Below are positions 43,870 to 55,438 of a stretch of 64,000 bases of DNA, piece by piece. The first letter of the stretch is position 1. Each line of letters opens with the position of its first letter. Source of the DNA: Platynereis dumerilii (Eukaryota; Annelida; Polychaeta; Phyllodocida; Nereididae); contig JAPTHN010000009.1 of assembly GCA_026936325.1 (NCBI GenBank), forward strand, positions 834,501-898,500. Reading direction: 5' to 3'. Under the pieces are notes generated by a model. That model saw nothing but the letters and a program-made list of their open reading frames with translations. It was not told the DNA's origin and ran no database searches. The translations under genes were made by a program, and so were the position numbers.

Positions 43870-45454
43870 TGACAGCAGGACATTGACTTGAAGACTTTGG
43901 TATGTGCTTGTTCCAAAAGCTAAGTACGTGCAGCCTGCTCGAATATTCCGACCCAACTTAAGTATAATTAATTGATTCTCATGGAGTTGAAAGATCATGG
44001 CCATAAATTCATATTTTCATAACCTGACAATGGGCACTTAATTATAGGAAAGGTTAGCTTCAGAGAAATGCTAATATATAATCAATGTTTGGAAACATAC
44101 AAATTGCCTGTTTTATGGCTACTTGCATGGTTTCAACAGGTTAACTTATTACCAGATCAGTAGATTCAATACAGACTTTCAGTTGCGGATCCAGACAGGG
44201 TAGTCTTCTAGAGTAGTCCAACATTGTATGTATATTGTCAAATCTCCTTAACCCGTAATTTGAAAGTTAAAATTGATGAACACATGCAACATTTTAACTC
44301 TTCCTTTTTATTCACATTAAGAAGTTGCACAAAGCATTTGAAATTTCCAATGTAATTCCCCGTTTGCGCAACTGAAAAAAAAGGTCTATTTGTCAGAAAT
44401 TCCTCTGGAGCGAATATTTTTTAGTTTTCTCTTTGGTATATGACCCTGGCATGGCGGATTAATATCTGGGGGTTATATTCAATTGATTAATCTAACTTAG
44501 TGAAAGATGCCTGTATTTTTTTGCAAAAATGCTAGAAAATTTATCCCCGGGACCTGCTGCAAACTTTTGCAAGAAAAAAAGAATATTACACCTAAATTGG
44601 GCACACTCAACATATTCCAAAAAGGTAGTTTGATAAAAATAGTCAACAATATCATTGCAAGATTTGTAAATTTTTTACAGTTCACCAGTGGGCAATCTCA
44701 TGTGAAAATGGCTTTGTGCCACCTCTAAATATTCATAGATTTGGCTCAAATTTTGACTTAACACCTTCGTTTTTGAATGTGAGGTTAGAATGCAATCTTC
44801 AAATTAGGAAAATTTAAACAAAAGTTAATTTGGACCACCTTTGGGACCCAGTATGACAGTCATAAATTTCCTTCAGTAATCATATCCCGAAACATATGAA
44901 TTATGAAACTGGAATGAAAGTCCTGTGACATATACAGTGATGGATATGGGAGGGGAGCTCGGGGGACGGGGGGAGCTGAGCTCCCTTGCCCGAAAAACAG
45001 AGAGAGCTGTACCCTGCTACAGCTCCCCCAATGATCAGTGGTGAAATTACAATTATCATGTTACTTTTTCAGTCCTCATGGTATCTTTAGCCAGAATTAT
45101 GCTCTGGTAGAAGAATTATTTCCCTATTAGAAATTTAGAATGGCGAGCTGCTGCCGCAAGAACCGATAGCTCCTCCGACGAAAATTGTCCATTTCCATCG
45201 CTGCTGTAACATGAGGAATCCAAAATGATTAGTTCTGTTTTGCCAAACCCAGTCTGAAATTCTGAATATTGGATTTTCTTCTTTAATCAAATGAAGCTCT
45301 GATAGATGAAGCTCCATGTGTACATGTCAGGAATGAGTGACAGCATGGATTATTGGAAAAGTAATGAAAGAACTGATTGGCTTTCAGACATGCTCTGACA
45401 ATCATCGGATACCGGGCATACATTGAGTAACTGAATGTAATAAAATGACTCTCC
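43870..45454. other. No gene recognised (5' flank of the LRR gene)
   Basis: AT-rich. A GCGGATCCAGACAGGGTAG fragment at 44187 is a scrap of the CAGTGGCGG MITE family. A GGGAGCT..AGCTCCC palindromic scrap lies at 44950-45030. The LRR promoter should lie in the first part, but no clear TATA element is seen. Confidence 0.4.
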
Positions 45455-47760
45455 CAAAAAAGTAATATGTAGAGTCAGAAAGTTATTATGAATAATAAGT
45501 ATCTTGTCGCCGTAGGCGTACGGCACGCGCGATTTTTGTGGAGGCGAGCGATGTTTGCCCGAATTTCAAGATTCAAATTTAATACCATTTCAAATGAAAT
45601 TGCCACACAGCGTCCCTGAATTAAATTTGGGGTTAAAAAAATTGAACAAATATGCCACTGGCGCAGTGTTCCAGAAGGCAATCAAGGGAGCATTTCAAGA
45701 CAAAAACGAAAAAAATATGTTCGGAATTCTTTGAGATATGACAATTTAAAAATTTTGGTTTATCACACCACAAATTGCATGCTTTAATGATCAATAAAAC
45801 CTTGTATATGAGTTTAAAAGTTAAGTCTATGATATACTGAGGCCAGTATTCACACATGGTTTCCAAAGTAATTGTTTCAGAAATTAGATTTTTTAATGTA
45901 AAATTGATTTTTTGAGTGTGACAAACAACATTCTTTCGAATTTTATGATGTATAGGCACAATAACTTCAGAAAATAAATCCATTTTGTTTAATTTTTCAT
46001 AATGCTATATGAAACTACAAATTGGCATTTATTGAAACTGTTTAAACCGAAAATTAGCTGTTTCTGACATTTTTTCAAATTTACTGGTAAATTCATGGAT
46101 TGCACTCTATTCAGCTGCCTGTGAAATTTATATAATCTTCTTTTCTCACAGAAAATATTCTTGATGCAATACCTAAACCCAGCCTTGATTAAGGTTTGCA
46201 TAACAACCACGTATTTTGTCAGCAGATTCCTTCAATCTCTAAATGGAATTTATAGGGTTTTTTTTGGAAAACTATGAAATTTTTTTGAATATATGGTTAA
46301 GGCTTGTTCCTTTAGCATTTTTAGGTCACATAAAAGTGAAAACACAAATTCAGTTGTTATGAAGACAATTTATACACATTTTAAATATCCATTCTGCATT
46401 TTAGTTGATTTATCACCAAACTCTTAGATTTTTCATCATTTCTTAAAAATTTACAAGAGAGCAAATTAAAAAGCTCACAATGAAACATTAGTGTCTGGTA
46501 GAACTAGCAGGAATACCACGTACACTGTATGCACTATCAAAAAAAAAAAAACGCTACTGTATGATCGTAATAATTTAAATAGTGAATGAGGATAGGTGTT
46601 TTTGTGTGATTTTGTGTCTTAAAACACTAGTTTTGCTTATTCTTTAGAATTTAGTAATACTAAATGTATGTGCACACCTTTATGAAAGAATATTATGTCT
46701 CAATACGAAGGTAAAATGTCATTTTTGGTATAAATTTAAAACCGGCAGTGTTTATCACACAAATAAGTAAAATTAAAAAACGCAATACATACAAGCTAAA
46801 AATGATGATGGGATTTAAATAAAAATGTCTGCCATTGTCAATAGGATCAGTTTTATAAGATTTTGGACCATTTCTAATAGGTCAAGATCTCTTAAAATCA
46901 TAAATACGATAATGTGATAAACAAAAATTCAAAAATTCTTATATCTCAAAGAATTCCCAACAGATTTTTTTCGTTTTTGTCTTAAAATGTTCCCTTGATT
47001 GTCTTCTAAAACACTGCACTAGTGGCGTATTTGTTCAATTTTTTTATCCCCGAACTTTATTCAGGGACGCTGTGGCCAGGAAATCATTAATTTTCAATAG
47101 TTTTTTATTAAATCATCTGCACATATTTTTTAACCTTTTGCCCGAATCTCACTGTTTCCCAAACTTTTGGGGGGAGGGGGTGACTGCCCCCCCCCCCTCC
47201 CATACGCATATGCCTGTCGCTATTTAAAGACAGACATAACTTGAAAAACACTGGGAGGACATTGTGTGTGCACTCATTAGGGAAATTTGTGCATTTTTAT
47301 TGCATCTTAAATGATTTATGCACTAACCTCATAGGCCTTTATCAGTTTAAACAAATTTTGAGTTTGGTGTCACGGTGTCATACATAACATTGATGTAGAT
47401 CGTTCATGCGAAGTTGAGAAACTTTTCTAGCAGACTTTTAGTTTTTTAATTTATTTAGCGTATTTGCATATTGCCGGAAAGGGGACACCGAAACATTTGA
47501 TATGATATCATTGAGCTTCAAATATTTGTAAGGCAACATTTGGTATGTGTTAGTTTATGGCAAATAATGCCAAATATGCATATGAAAAGATAGACAGCCC
47601 GACAAACAGAAAGACAGACAGACAACTATATACACAATAGACAAACACCTGTTTGAGAAGATACTTGAGTTTTTTTGACGGACTAAGTATATTTGACTAG
47701 CACATGCATGTATTTTCACATTTCATGTATATATACTGAAATGATGAAAAAATATCAAGT
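45455..47760 (+). repeat. Left arm (outer part) of a large inverted duplication
   Basis: 45455-45600 and 47079-47760 match 63640-62860 in reverse complement. Landmarks: GAGGCGAGCGATGTTTGCCC with the following AATTTCAAGATT; TTTTGCCCGAATCTCA; CGCTATTTAA; GAAAATACATG.ATGTGCT; CAAATATACTTA. The homology resumes exactly on either side of the 45606-47074 transposon. Confidence 0.85.
45606..47074. mobile_element. Long-TIR DNA transposon, CACAGCG ends, 4-bp TSD (Chapaev/CMC-like)
   Basis: CACAGCGTCCCTGAATTAAA at the left is mirrored at the right, and the arms pair for about 170 bp or more. GCCA flanks both sides (45602-45605 and 47075-47078). The word TTTATCACACC or its inverse recurs inside. The CAC start and 4-bp duplication fit the Chapaev branch of the CMC superfamily. 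There is no transposase, so it is non-autonomous. The corresponding place in the other arm of the inverted duplication (near 63495) is uninterrupted. Confidence 0.8.
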
Positions 47761-48140
47761 GCCATAAATTATCGGTCGGACTACAATAATTATTATGGAA
47801 TGTTAAAAATTAATTTTGTGTCCACGTGCAGAAAATTCGTAAAAAGTAATTTTCATAATTATGAAGTTTTTAATGAATACTATCGTAAACATCAGAATAC
47901 ATATGTAGATATCATTGTAAACATCAGTCATTTTTATGATCACATATCCATATTTTTATATAGTGTCATTATTTTTTACTTATATTTAATGAACACTCAT
48001 TGAGCAGTTTTATTAACTTGCAGCTTTGTAACTCTGTAACTATTAGTGAGTCCACATTCTCCGGCAGTTATTAACAACAGTCATCAAATATAGTATGAAG
48101 TGTAGAAAGCCAAAGCTCACATAAGATCCTTCAAATTGTA
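47761..48140. other. GPCR 3' flank, part of the left inverted arm
   Basis: Non-coding. On the minus strand it matches 61740-61940 (ATACTATATTTGATGACTGTT, AAAGCTGCAAGTT, ACTGATGTTTAC) and then 62860 onward. In the right arm about 900 extra bases lie between those two parts. Confidence 0.7.
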
Positions 48141-48149
48141 GTATGAAGT

Positions 48150-48223
48150 TTAGTTCGAATGAGCACTGCTCGTTTCCGTTGCCAGAGAAGTTGGTGTTAA
48201 TTTCTTCGGGAAACAACACTTAA
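48150..48223 (-). pseudogene. C-terminal tail fragment of a peptide-receptor-like GPCR
   Basis: The minus strand encodes FK-CCFPKKLTPTSLATETSS then AHSN and a TAA at 48150-48152, the same as the end of the GPCR at 61735 (which has APSN). It directly abuts TTAA at 48220-48223. The TM6-TM7 part that should precede it lies 6.2 kb away at 54413-54625 on the same strand. This is half of one split last exon. Confidence 0.85.
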
Positions 48224-50499
48224 AGGACGAGGGTCCAGAGGTTCCAAAAACCCACCGGTTGTCAATTTGTGGCCTATTCCATATAAGGAGATGATGGTCA
48301 TAAAATCTTAATTGATCAAGAGAGCTGATAGGTTTCCTGAAAATGATATTAGCCAATTAGAAGAGTGGTAGAAATTGCATAATTATTCCAATTCTATAGT
48401 TCAACTTCAGAGCTCTATATTTTGGGGGTCATAAAGTTATCCTATTTCTGACCAATCAGATTGAAAGATGACCTGCCAATCAAAGTTACAAGACAAAATC
48501 CGTATTAATTCAATATTTTCCTTAATTTCTTAAGAAATATGAACTTTGAAACACCAGAAATACACTGTTGCTCATAAATATTTAATATACCGAAATAACA
48601 ACGATCCTTGTTTTATTTTTTACCCTTGTTTTGGGTGAGTCCAGATTCAGATAATTAACTTCAACGTGCTGAGAAGAGGCTCAACTAGCCCGATATGAAT
48701 GGCTGGAGTGCATTTTTCATATTTTGAGGTTTTCGTGAACAATGGTGATAAACCAACCTTGTTTATTGTGATAAACTCTCAATTGCTAGCAGTCAAAACA
48801 ATTTCTAGTTGAAATTATAGTACATTTTGGTAGAGCACACATAGGGTGTATAAACCTATTTCAATAAAACGTTCCTGGTTATCATGCAGTCTTGGAGTTT
48901 GAAAATATAAAAAAACTGTTCCATTGGACCAAGCATAAATATGACCCATTTTGTCTGTGCTGTGATTATTAGTCTCGGAGATTCCACATGCTAATGACCA
49001 TTGAATTGACTCATTTAAAGGTTAACCTTTCCTTTGATGCCAGCAACTTTCACAAATAAACAATTTTTGATGGATTTCTAATCTTTATCTTTATAACCAT
49101 ATATTTGTGCAGGCCTGTGCTTTGTAACGCAGGATCTCAGCTGTTGCTTACCTGACTTGCCTGAAACTCTGCCAGACATTCTAAACATGTTTGATCTGTG
49201 TTTTGCCACCTCATAAGCATGATGTGACTGTATTCTCTCCTTTAACGACACTTTTTATGAAATAGCAAAACCAAGAAGGACATTCAGTTCAGACATACTG
49301 CTATTGAACCTCACTATGGAAAAAGTCCCAGCTCCCTGGCAACGTCACATGACGCAGCCATGAGTCCAGACATGCAACGTCACCAACCCCATGAGCGCTT
49401 GAATAAACTTACAACGTCATGACAGCTCTGCTATTTTAATTTAGGTGTTTAGCAATGGAGTGTATTTATCAAGCAAATATGGTAAGCCAATGCCATTGGG
49501 TAACACAAACCCTCTTATTAAGTGGTAGAAGGCCTGATTCTCCCCAGTTGAGTGCGAGGCACCTCAGAGAGAAGGTGGTGGTAAAGTTATCTTCAACACC
49601 AATTTTCTAATTAAAATTACTGCACTTGCCCAGAAATATGAATTCTCTGTCACATGGCTTTATTTTCCTTGGCTATTTATTACATGTGACCTGTAGCACT
49701 TCACAGTGTGACTGCATGCAGGCACATAATTATAGTGTAGGCCTAAACAGTCAATTTGAGTGAAACCATTCTATTATACTTGTGGCTTTATATTAAATAT
49801 TTTTTTCCGTGCAAAACCTTGTGTCACACACAATTTAAATATGCTGTATATGTTTGTGCCCCATCAAAAATATAATATTCAGCTGTGTTCAATTAGTGAA
49901 CTGCAGTTCAGAGTTCATAAATTATACCAGTTCCAGATGCTACATATTGCTGAAGTATGAAAATCCTTATAAAAACAAGTGTTTTGCCATCTTCATAAGC
50001 ATGATTTGACTGTTTCCCCCTTTACAACCCTTTTTATAAAATAACAGGCGAACGTTTGAAGGTAAAGCACACATACTGCCATATTGAACCTCACTTTGGC
50101 CCAGTCCCATGACAACGTCGTATGAACTGCATGATGTTATGTCACCAGCACCGTGGACACGTTCTAATTGAGGGTACGCGCTCTTTTTTAGTTAATGCAA
50201 GCGTTCTTATTGAGTGGCTCTCTCACCAATCTAGCTATTTTTCCAAAACATGACCTTTTCTGTCAATCTCACTTCATGGAGTGCCTATATATATATTCAT
50301 CAAGCAAATATGGTAAGCCAGTGGCATTGCGTAATACACTGAGCCTTAAATGAAAGTGGTTCAAGGTCCAATACTCAGTTGGGTGCAAGACACCATAGAG
50401 TGAAGACCTGTGGTTCTGTTTGATAAAGATTTTCTCTTTACTGAACTTGCAGTCAGAAATACATATTTTCCTGTGTGAGACTTATCTTTGTTGACCACT

Positions 50500-50860
50500 G
50501 CCCAGTGGCCGAGTGACATTAAAAAAAACATAGGCCGTTGGGCACTGTTAGAAAGGACATAAAAAGAGGCAGATTATGATTTTCAAATGATCAGGGGACC
50601 AAGATGAGGGGGAGTAAACAATAGGGACAAGATAGGGTCCTAGAGGGAGGATAAATGAGGTTCTATTAGGGGCACAAGATTTGAGTGGCGAAATTAATGA
50701 GTCAAGATGATGTGAGCAATAAAGGGCCATACTCATCCTGACATTTAAAAAAATTACAATAACCAAAGAGGCAAAGACCGAGGTAAGAAACAATTAATAA
50801 TGATAGTTCATTTTTAATTGAATTAAAACTCTACCCGTCGTAAGACGGGTACACTGCTAG
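50500..50860 (+). mobile_element. Non-autonomous Helitron, copy 1
   Basis: The 3' end has a perfect 7-bp hairpin, ACCCGTC-GTAA-GACGGGT (50833-50850), then ten bases ending CTAG at 50860, followed by T. That is the Helitron terminus rule (hairpin 10-12 bp before CTRR, insertion between A and T). The right flank TAACCATATATTTGTGCAGG is the same as the unoccupied site at 49093-49115, which reads TTTA-TAACC. The 5' limit is set by homology with copy 2, and no TC start is evident. Confidence 0.75.
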
Positions 50861-51172
50861 TAACCATATATTTGTGCAGGCCTGTGCTTTGTAACGCAGG
50901 ATCTCAGCTGTTGCTTACCTGACTTACCTGAAACTCTGCCAGACATTCTAAATATGTTTGATCTGTGTTTTGCCACCTCATAAGCATGATTTGACTATTT
51001 TGTCTCCTTTAACGACACTTTTTATGAAATGGGAAAACCGAGAAGAACATGCAGTTCAGACATACTGCTATTGAACCTCACTTTGGAAAGAGGCTTATAG
51101 CTCCCTGGCTCTACTGCCCTATTGAACCTCACTCTGGGATTAAGCCCATCTCCATGGTAGGGTCACATGACA

Positions 51173-51324
51173 GTAGCGGATCCAGGGGGGGTTTAGTGGG
51201 TACAACCCCCCCCCCTCTTTGGCCTGTATATTTTAATGTAAAGAATTCAGGATATTTTTAGTAAATTTTCATTTGTAACCCCCCCCCCCCCCTCCGACAT
51301 TTTCTGGATCTGCCCCTGCACGAC
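51173..51324. mobile_element. hAT-like MITE, CAGTAGCGGATCCAGG type
   Basis: The left end CAGTAGCGGATCCAGG and the right end CTGGATCTGCCCCTG are degenerate members of the CAGTGGCGGATCC family. Long C runs lie inside. The target duplication is not clear. Confidence 0.6.
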
Positions 51325-52429
51325 ACAGCCATCAGTGAGCTACTGCTCCATGGGAACTGGCAGAGTGTAATTTTTCTTAAATCTAGACGTATCTTCTAAG
51401 CCTACATCTAAGTTTATCCATTTTTTTTAGCTTTTAAAACTGATAAAAAAACTAAAATGTAGGCCTACCGATTTATCAAGCAAATACGGTAAGCCAGTGT
51501 CATTACGTAATACACCAGAGCTTATAGGTTCAGGAAGATCTCAGCAGTGGTTTACCTGACTTGCCTGAAACTCTGCCACACATTCTAAATATTTTTGATC
51601 TGTGTTCTGCCATCATAAGCATGATTTGACTGGTTTCTCTCAACACTTAGAACAAAATCAAGAAGGACAATGCAGTTCAGACATGTAGTGCTATTGAACC
51701 TCACTCTGACAAATGACCAGCTCCATGGCAACATCACATATGACACTGCTGATTGATATGTCATTGTCAAATGATGCTGCTGATTGACATGGTGGCATTA
51801 TAAAACTTCAAGTGCTGTTTTAAATACACTTCCTAGATGTGACACAGACGCTCCTATATATATATATATATATATGATGGTAATATCCAGGCCTAAATGC
51901 CTTTTTGTTTAGCCTTAGTTGTTCAGAAAAATATATCAAGCAAATACGGTAATGCAATGTCATTGCATAATACTTCTTTTAATTTGGCATAAGGCCAAAT
52001 ACTCCTCAGTTTGGTGCGAGAAACCATTGAGTAAAGACCTGTTGTTGTGGAGTTCTCTTTCAACACAAATTTCCAGTTAATTTACCCCACATATGTATAG
52101 TAAAGGCCTATATTTATCAAGCAAATATGGTAAGCCAGTTTCATTGCGTAATAGATGGAGCCTCTTATTTAATTGGTTCAAGGTCCAATACTCCTCAGTT
52201 GGGTGCCAGACACCATTGAGTGAAGGTGGTTGTAGAGTTCTATTCAATACAGATTTTCTCTTAAATTTACTGAAATTGCAGTCAGAAATATATTATTTTC
52301 TTTTTTATCTCTAATGTACAACAACTGTATAAAGTATTTGCCATATGGCTATTATTTTAGAGCATGATCTCAGCAGATTATCAGCTGTCTTCTCTGCATG
52401 ACATGAGAAAAACTTATTACTACTGGTCA

Positions 52430-52810
52430 GTGGCAGATCCAGACAGTGTGGTCTGGAAATAGAAAGGGGGGGGGAGCATGTTTTGGTCTAGGGGGGAGGG
52501 CATTCCTCCACTGGATATGCTACTGGTAAGGGGAACCATTTGATATTTAGGTGGAAGGGGGGGTTGAGAGTTAAAAAAAAATAAATAATTTCTTGCTCAG
52601 TTTGGGTGAAATAAATAAGTTATTTTTGGACAGTCTTGAAATATGTTTATATTTTACTGTTCAACATGTTTCTATATTTTTTATCAAATTGCAATGGAAT
52701 TTATATGTTCTCATGCAATAAAAGAATTTGAATTTAAAATAAATAATTACTGGTGCGGACACTTCTTAAGAAGGTGTTCCTTGATTTAGGGATGGATATT
52801 TGGGGACATT
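52430..52810. mobile_element. MITE scraps: CAGTGGCAGATCCAGAC end and AAATAAATAAT-type element
   Basis: 52437-52510 is the end of a CAGTGGCGG-type MITE with a G run. 52520-52810 repeats the family seen at 5370-5640 (ACCATTTGATATTTAGG, GACAGTCTTGAAAT, TTGATTTAGGGATGGATATT). Confidence 0.5.
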
Positions 52811-52819
52811 TTACTTACT

Positions 52820-53159
52820 GCCAGTGGCCGAATGACATAAAACAGAGCCTGTTGGGCATTGTTAAATAGAATATAAAAAGAGGCAAATTATGATTTTCAA
52901 ATGACCAGGGGATAAAGATGAGGGGTCCAGGATTGAGGGGATGTAAGACTAGACAGGCTATAACCTAAATGAGGAGCTATGAGGGGCACAAGATTAGATG
53001 GGCAAAATTAATGAGGCAAGATGATGTGGGCAATAAAGGGCCACACATAACCTGACATACAAAAATAATTGTGATAACCAAAGACAGAGGTAAGAATATT
53101 GACAGTAAATTTTTCATTATATTAAGACTCTACCTGTCGTAAGACGGGTACACTGCTAG
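52820..53159 (+). mobile_element. Non-autonomous Helitron, copy 2
   Basis: Homologous to 50500-50860 throughout (CAGTGGCCGAATGACAT, AAAGAGGCAAATTATGATTT, GCAATAAAGGGCCA). The terminal hairpin is ACCTGTC-GTAA-GACGGGT, with one G-T-type mismatch, and CTAG ends at 53159, followed by T. Confidence 0.75.
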
Positions 53160-53289
53160 TGCTAAACAAAATTCTTATTTTGACATTTTTTGCATCGTTG
53201 TTTCAATTTCCTCCAGCCTCCCAAATTTTCAAAAATTTAACCAAATTTTAAAGTGAGGACTTCAAATAACTCTTCAGTAATCAACTTAA

Positions 53290-54118
53290 GGTGACTCAAG
53301 CGTGGTACACTGCACATACTTCTGAGCAGCCTGGTTGCCTAGCAACATAGCGTCACCACTGCTGTAGGCCCTGAAACAGTTGTGACGTTACCATTTTCTG
53401 TTCTCTTTTTTTTAACAGCATGGCAGCCAGTAATTTGCTATTTAAATGAGATCTAATGCAGCTAGAAGCATAATTATTTTTTTATTGAATGCAGTAACAC
53501 CTACTCTATGCTAATTCAAAGTTTCAGCTTCTCATCTTTATCAAAAGAATTTTCTCAACTAATTTCAGTCAACTGTGTCTAAAATTGTCTTTATTTCTTT
53601 GAATTGACATTGGCATAGTCATGGTACTGCAGTTAAAAAACGACTCGGTGAAATTTTTTTATTTTTGGACATTTGTTTGACAATAACCTGTTTATGATAT
53701 ATGCAAATTTGTAAAAAAATCTTTATGATCGTTTTCCTAAAATTTGATTACTGCCAAAATTGATGCATGCAAAATCTGCAATTAATTAGTGTGTTTGTGC
53801 CCTTTGAGCTCTTACAGAAAAAAGTATTTTAACCTTTTCTTCAAATTTGTGGCAAATGTATTGGTTTACATCCATGGGAATACATTTCTGACATTTTTGT
53901 GTGACAAATGCATGTAATGCTTTATTCTGTGGTACATAACCAAAAACTCAATTTATAACTTTTAAGCAGTCATCAAGCCAAACATGCTGTTACCATGGCA
54001 ACCAAACGAGTCGGTGAAATTTTTTTATTTTTCATTTTTGGAATGTATGGGTCCCATAGACTACCTGTGCAAAATTTTAGAAAAATCTGTATGATCAAAC
54101 TACCACGCTTGAGTCACC
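53290..54118. mobile_element. TTAA-flanked MITE with GGTGACTCAAGCGTGGTA termini
   Basis: GGTGACTCAAGCGTGGTA at 53290 is exactly mirrored at 54101-54118. TTAA flanks both (53286-53289 and 54119-54122). The interior carries a repeated AACGACTCGGTGAAATTTTT / AACGAGTCGGTGAAATTTTT word. It is 829 bp with no ORF; piggyBac- or Kolobok-type by its target duplication. Confidence 0.85.
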
Positions 54119-54412
54119 TTAATTAAGTTCTTAAAAATGCAATTTTAACCATTTGATTCAAATGGGATAGCTACAATTCAATGGTAGTTTTCGTGTTTAC
54201 CTATATTCCATATTTATGAGCAAGAGTGTATCACTAATTGTGTGAAATTGTACAATGAAACGAAATATATGAAAATTATTTGAATAGATTTAATATATTT
54301 CATTTTATTCCATTGTTTGTGAAGAGGAATGAGAGATGTTGACTGTTTGGAGGTTGGACACAGAATGACCATGGGTTCAACCCTCCCTGCTTTTATACCA
54401 GGTCCGCCTCCT

Positions 54413-54625
54413 TTAAAGAGTGATATTAATTCTTCACAGAATCGTTTTCCGGAGAGAAGGTAAAGATAGAAGTTGATGGAATGATTGAGGTACTGAAAGA
54501 AGATTGCAAAATAATAGAAGGCTAACCATAGAAGAGAGTCCCTGGATCCAATTAAGAAGATACAGATGGGCAGAGACAACAGCATGTACGTCACCGATAC
54601 TGTCTCGATGAGAATTTCAATAGCC
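54413..54625 (-). pseudogene. TM6-TM7 fragment of a peptide-receptor-like GPCR
   Basis: The minus strand encodes TVSVTYMLLSLPICIFLIGS..., then FQYLNHSINFYLYLLSGKRF and EELISLFK, differing from the copy at 61467-61678 at about six of 185 bases. Only two or three of these changes are conspicuous at the protein level (Gly to Asp, Cys to Trp, Arg to Cys). Homology starts at about 54625, so TM1-TM5 are missing. The exon is cut at 54413 by the TTAA-flanked insertion, after which the frame runs into unrelated residues. Confidence 0.85.
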
Positions 54626-54629
54626 TAAG

Positions 54630-55275
54630 AATTGAACTTTAAATTGTAATATTGGTATTGTCACTTTTTCAGAAAACATAGATTGTGCACATATGACTGT
54701 TGGGATAAAATCTCCTGATAATATCAATCTAACAATAATTTATATACTCTATATATACTCTTGGGACAAAAAACCTTACATGTATTTACCACATCAGAAC
54801 CATTCTGAGATGGAAATTGGTATCCATCTGTTCTGGTAAGGGACAATGTTGCCAAATATTTTCTTCCTGCTTCACCAGCATGCATAAGAACCCAATTATA
54901 TATCTTGGCACTTCCAGCAATTGTTAAAAAGTGATGCTTAAACAGACCAGAGCACAAATGCAGGCAATATTAATATTGAATCCGCACTCGTTTTGGCAAA
55001 ACTGTTCGCAAAAAGAAGTCTTACACGTTAATAATATAGATGAATTGTAATATTATATAATTTGTGTAAAATTGTTGCTATTATATTAGTAAGAGAATTA
55101 AGTGTAATGTGTATAATCATAGGCCTACCCTACTGGGGGGGGGGGCTAATTGTAAAGAGTGCGCGTGAAATTTTGTGCAATTACTGGCTTCTGCATGAGG
55201 GCGTGGGTTTGAACCCACCAAGAAACTGAATTCTGCAAATAAGGTTTAATATTAAGCTAGAGAATGTCTGGTTAT
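54630..55275. other. No gene recognised
   Basis: A 77-codon minus-strand frame at 54724-54957 has a reasonable donor-like end (GTGGTAAATAC), but its translation matches no family I know. Confidence 0.35.
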
Positions 55276-55438
55276 CAGTGTTCTGGTTGAGGCAAGTAAA
55301 AACCCAACTTGGCAACAGGGAGTGCCTTGGTGGCAATTAAGTTGGTGCAGACAGACTCACAGCCTTATCATCTTATCCTACTAATAATACCCCCTGTTGC
55401 CAAGTTGGGGTTCTTTACTTGCCTCGGCTAGAACACTG
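55276..55438. mobile_element. MITE with CAGTGTTCTGG and GTTGCCAAGTTGG arms
   Basis: CAGTGTTCTGGTTGAGGCAA at the left pairs with TTGCCTCGGCTAGAACACTG at the right, and the arms continue through CCCAACTTGGCAACAGGG. It is 163 bp, and AT flanks both sides. Non-coding. Confidence 0.75.

Larger units (their letters stand above)
49096..52320. repeat. Cluster of related 0.4-0.9 kb repeat units
   Basis: The CTCAGC(T/A)GT..TTACCTGACTTGCCTG block and following CTGAAACTCTGCCAGACATT occur at 49137, 50899 and 51539. CATAAGCATGATTTGACT occurs at 49213, 49994, 50980 and 51614. TATCAAGCAAATA(T/C)GGTAA occurs at 49468, 50299, 51475, 51933 and 52117. Spacing is irregular and some units are partial, so this is a decayed tandem array or a nested cluster. 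Non-coding. Confidence 0.8.
48224..54412. mobile_element. 6.2-kb insertion into a GPCR exon, flanked by TTAA
   Basis: The intact relative reads CTCTTTAAGTGTTGTTTCCC across this point. Here the sequence breaks at TTAA on the left (48220-48223) and resumes at TTAA on the right (54413-54416). The inserted ends are AGGACGAGGGTCC and, on the minus strand, AGGAGGCGGACC, imperfect inverted termini. A TTAA duplication is the mark of piggyBac- and Kolobok-type transposition. No transposase frame was found. The inside has collected further repeats, Helitron ends and a second TTAA element. Confidence 0.7.

Noticed and set aside
54724-54957. Possible minus-strand exon upstream of the split GPCR
   Set aside because: It does not resemble TM5 or any GPCR part, and homology with the intact copy begins only at 54625.
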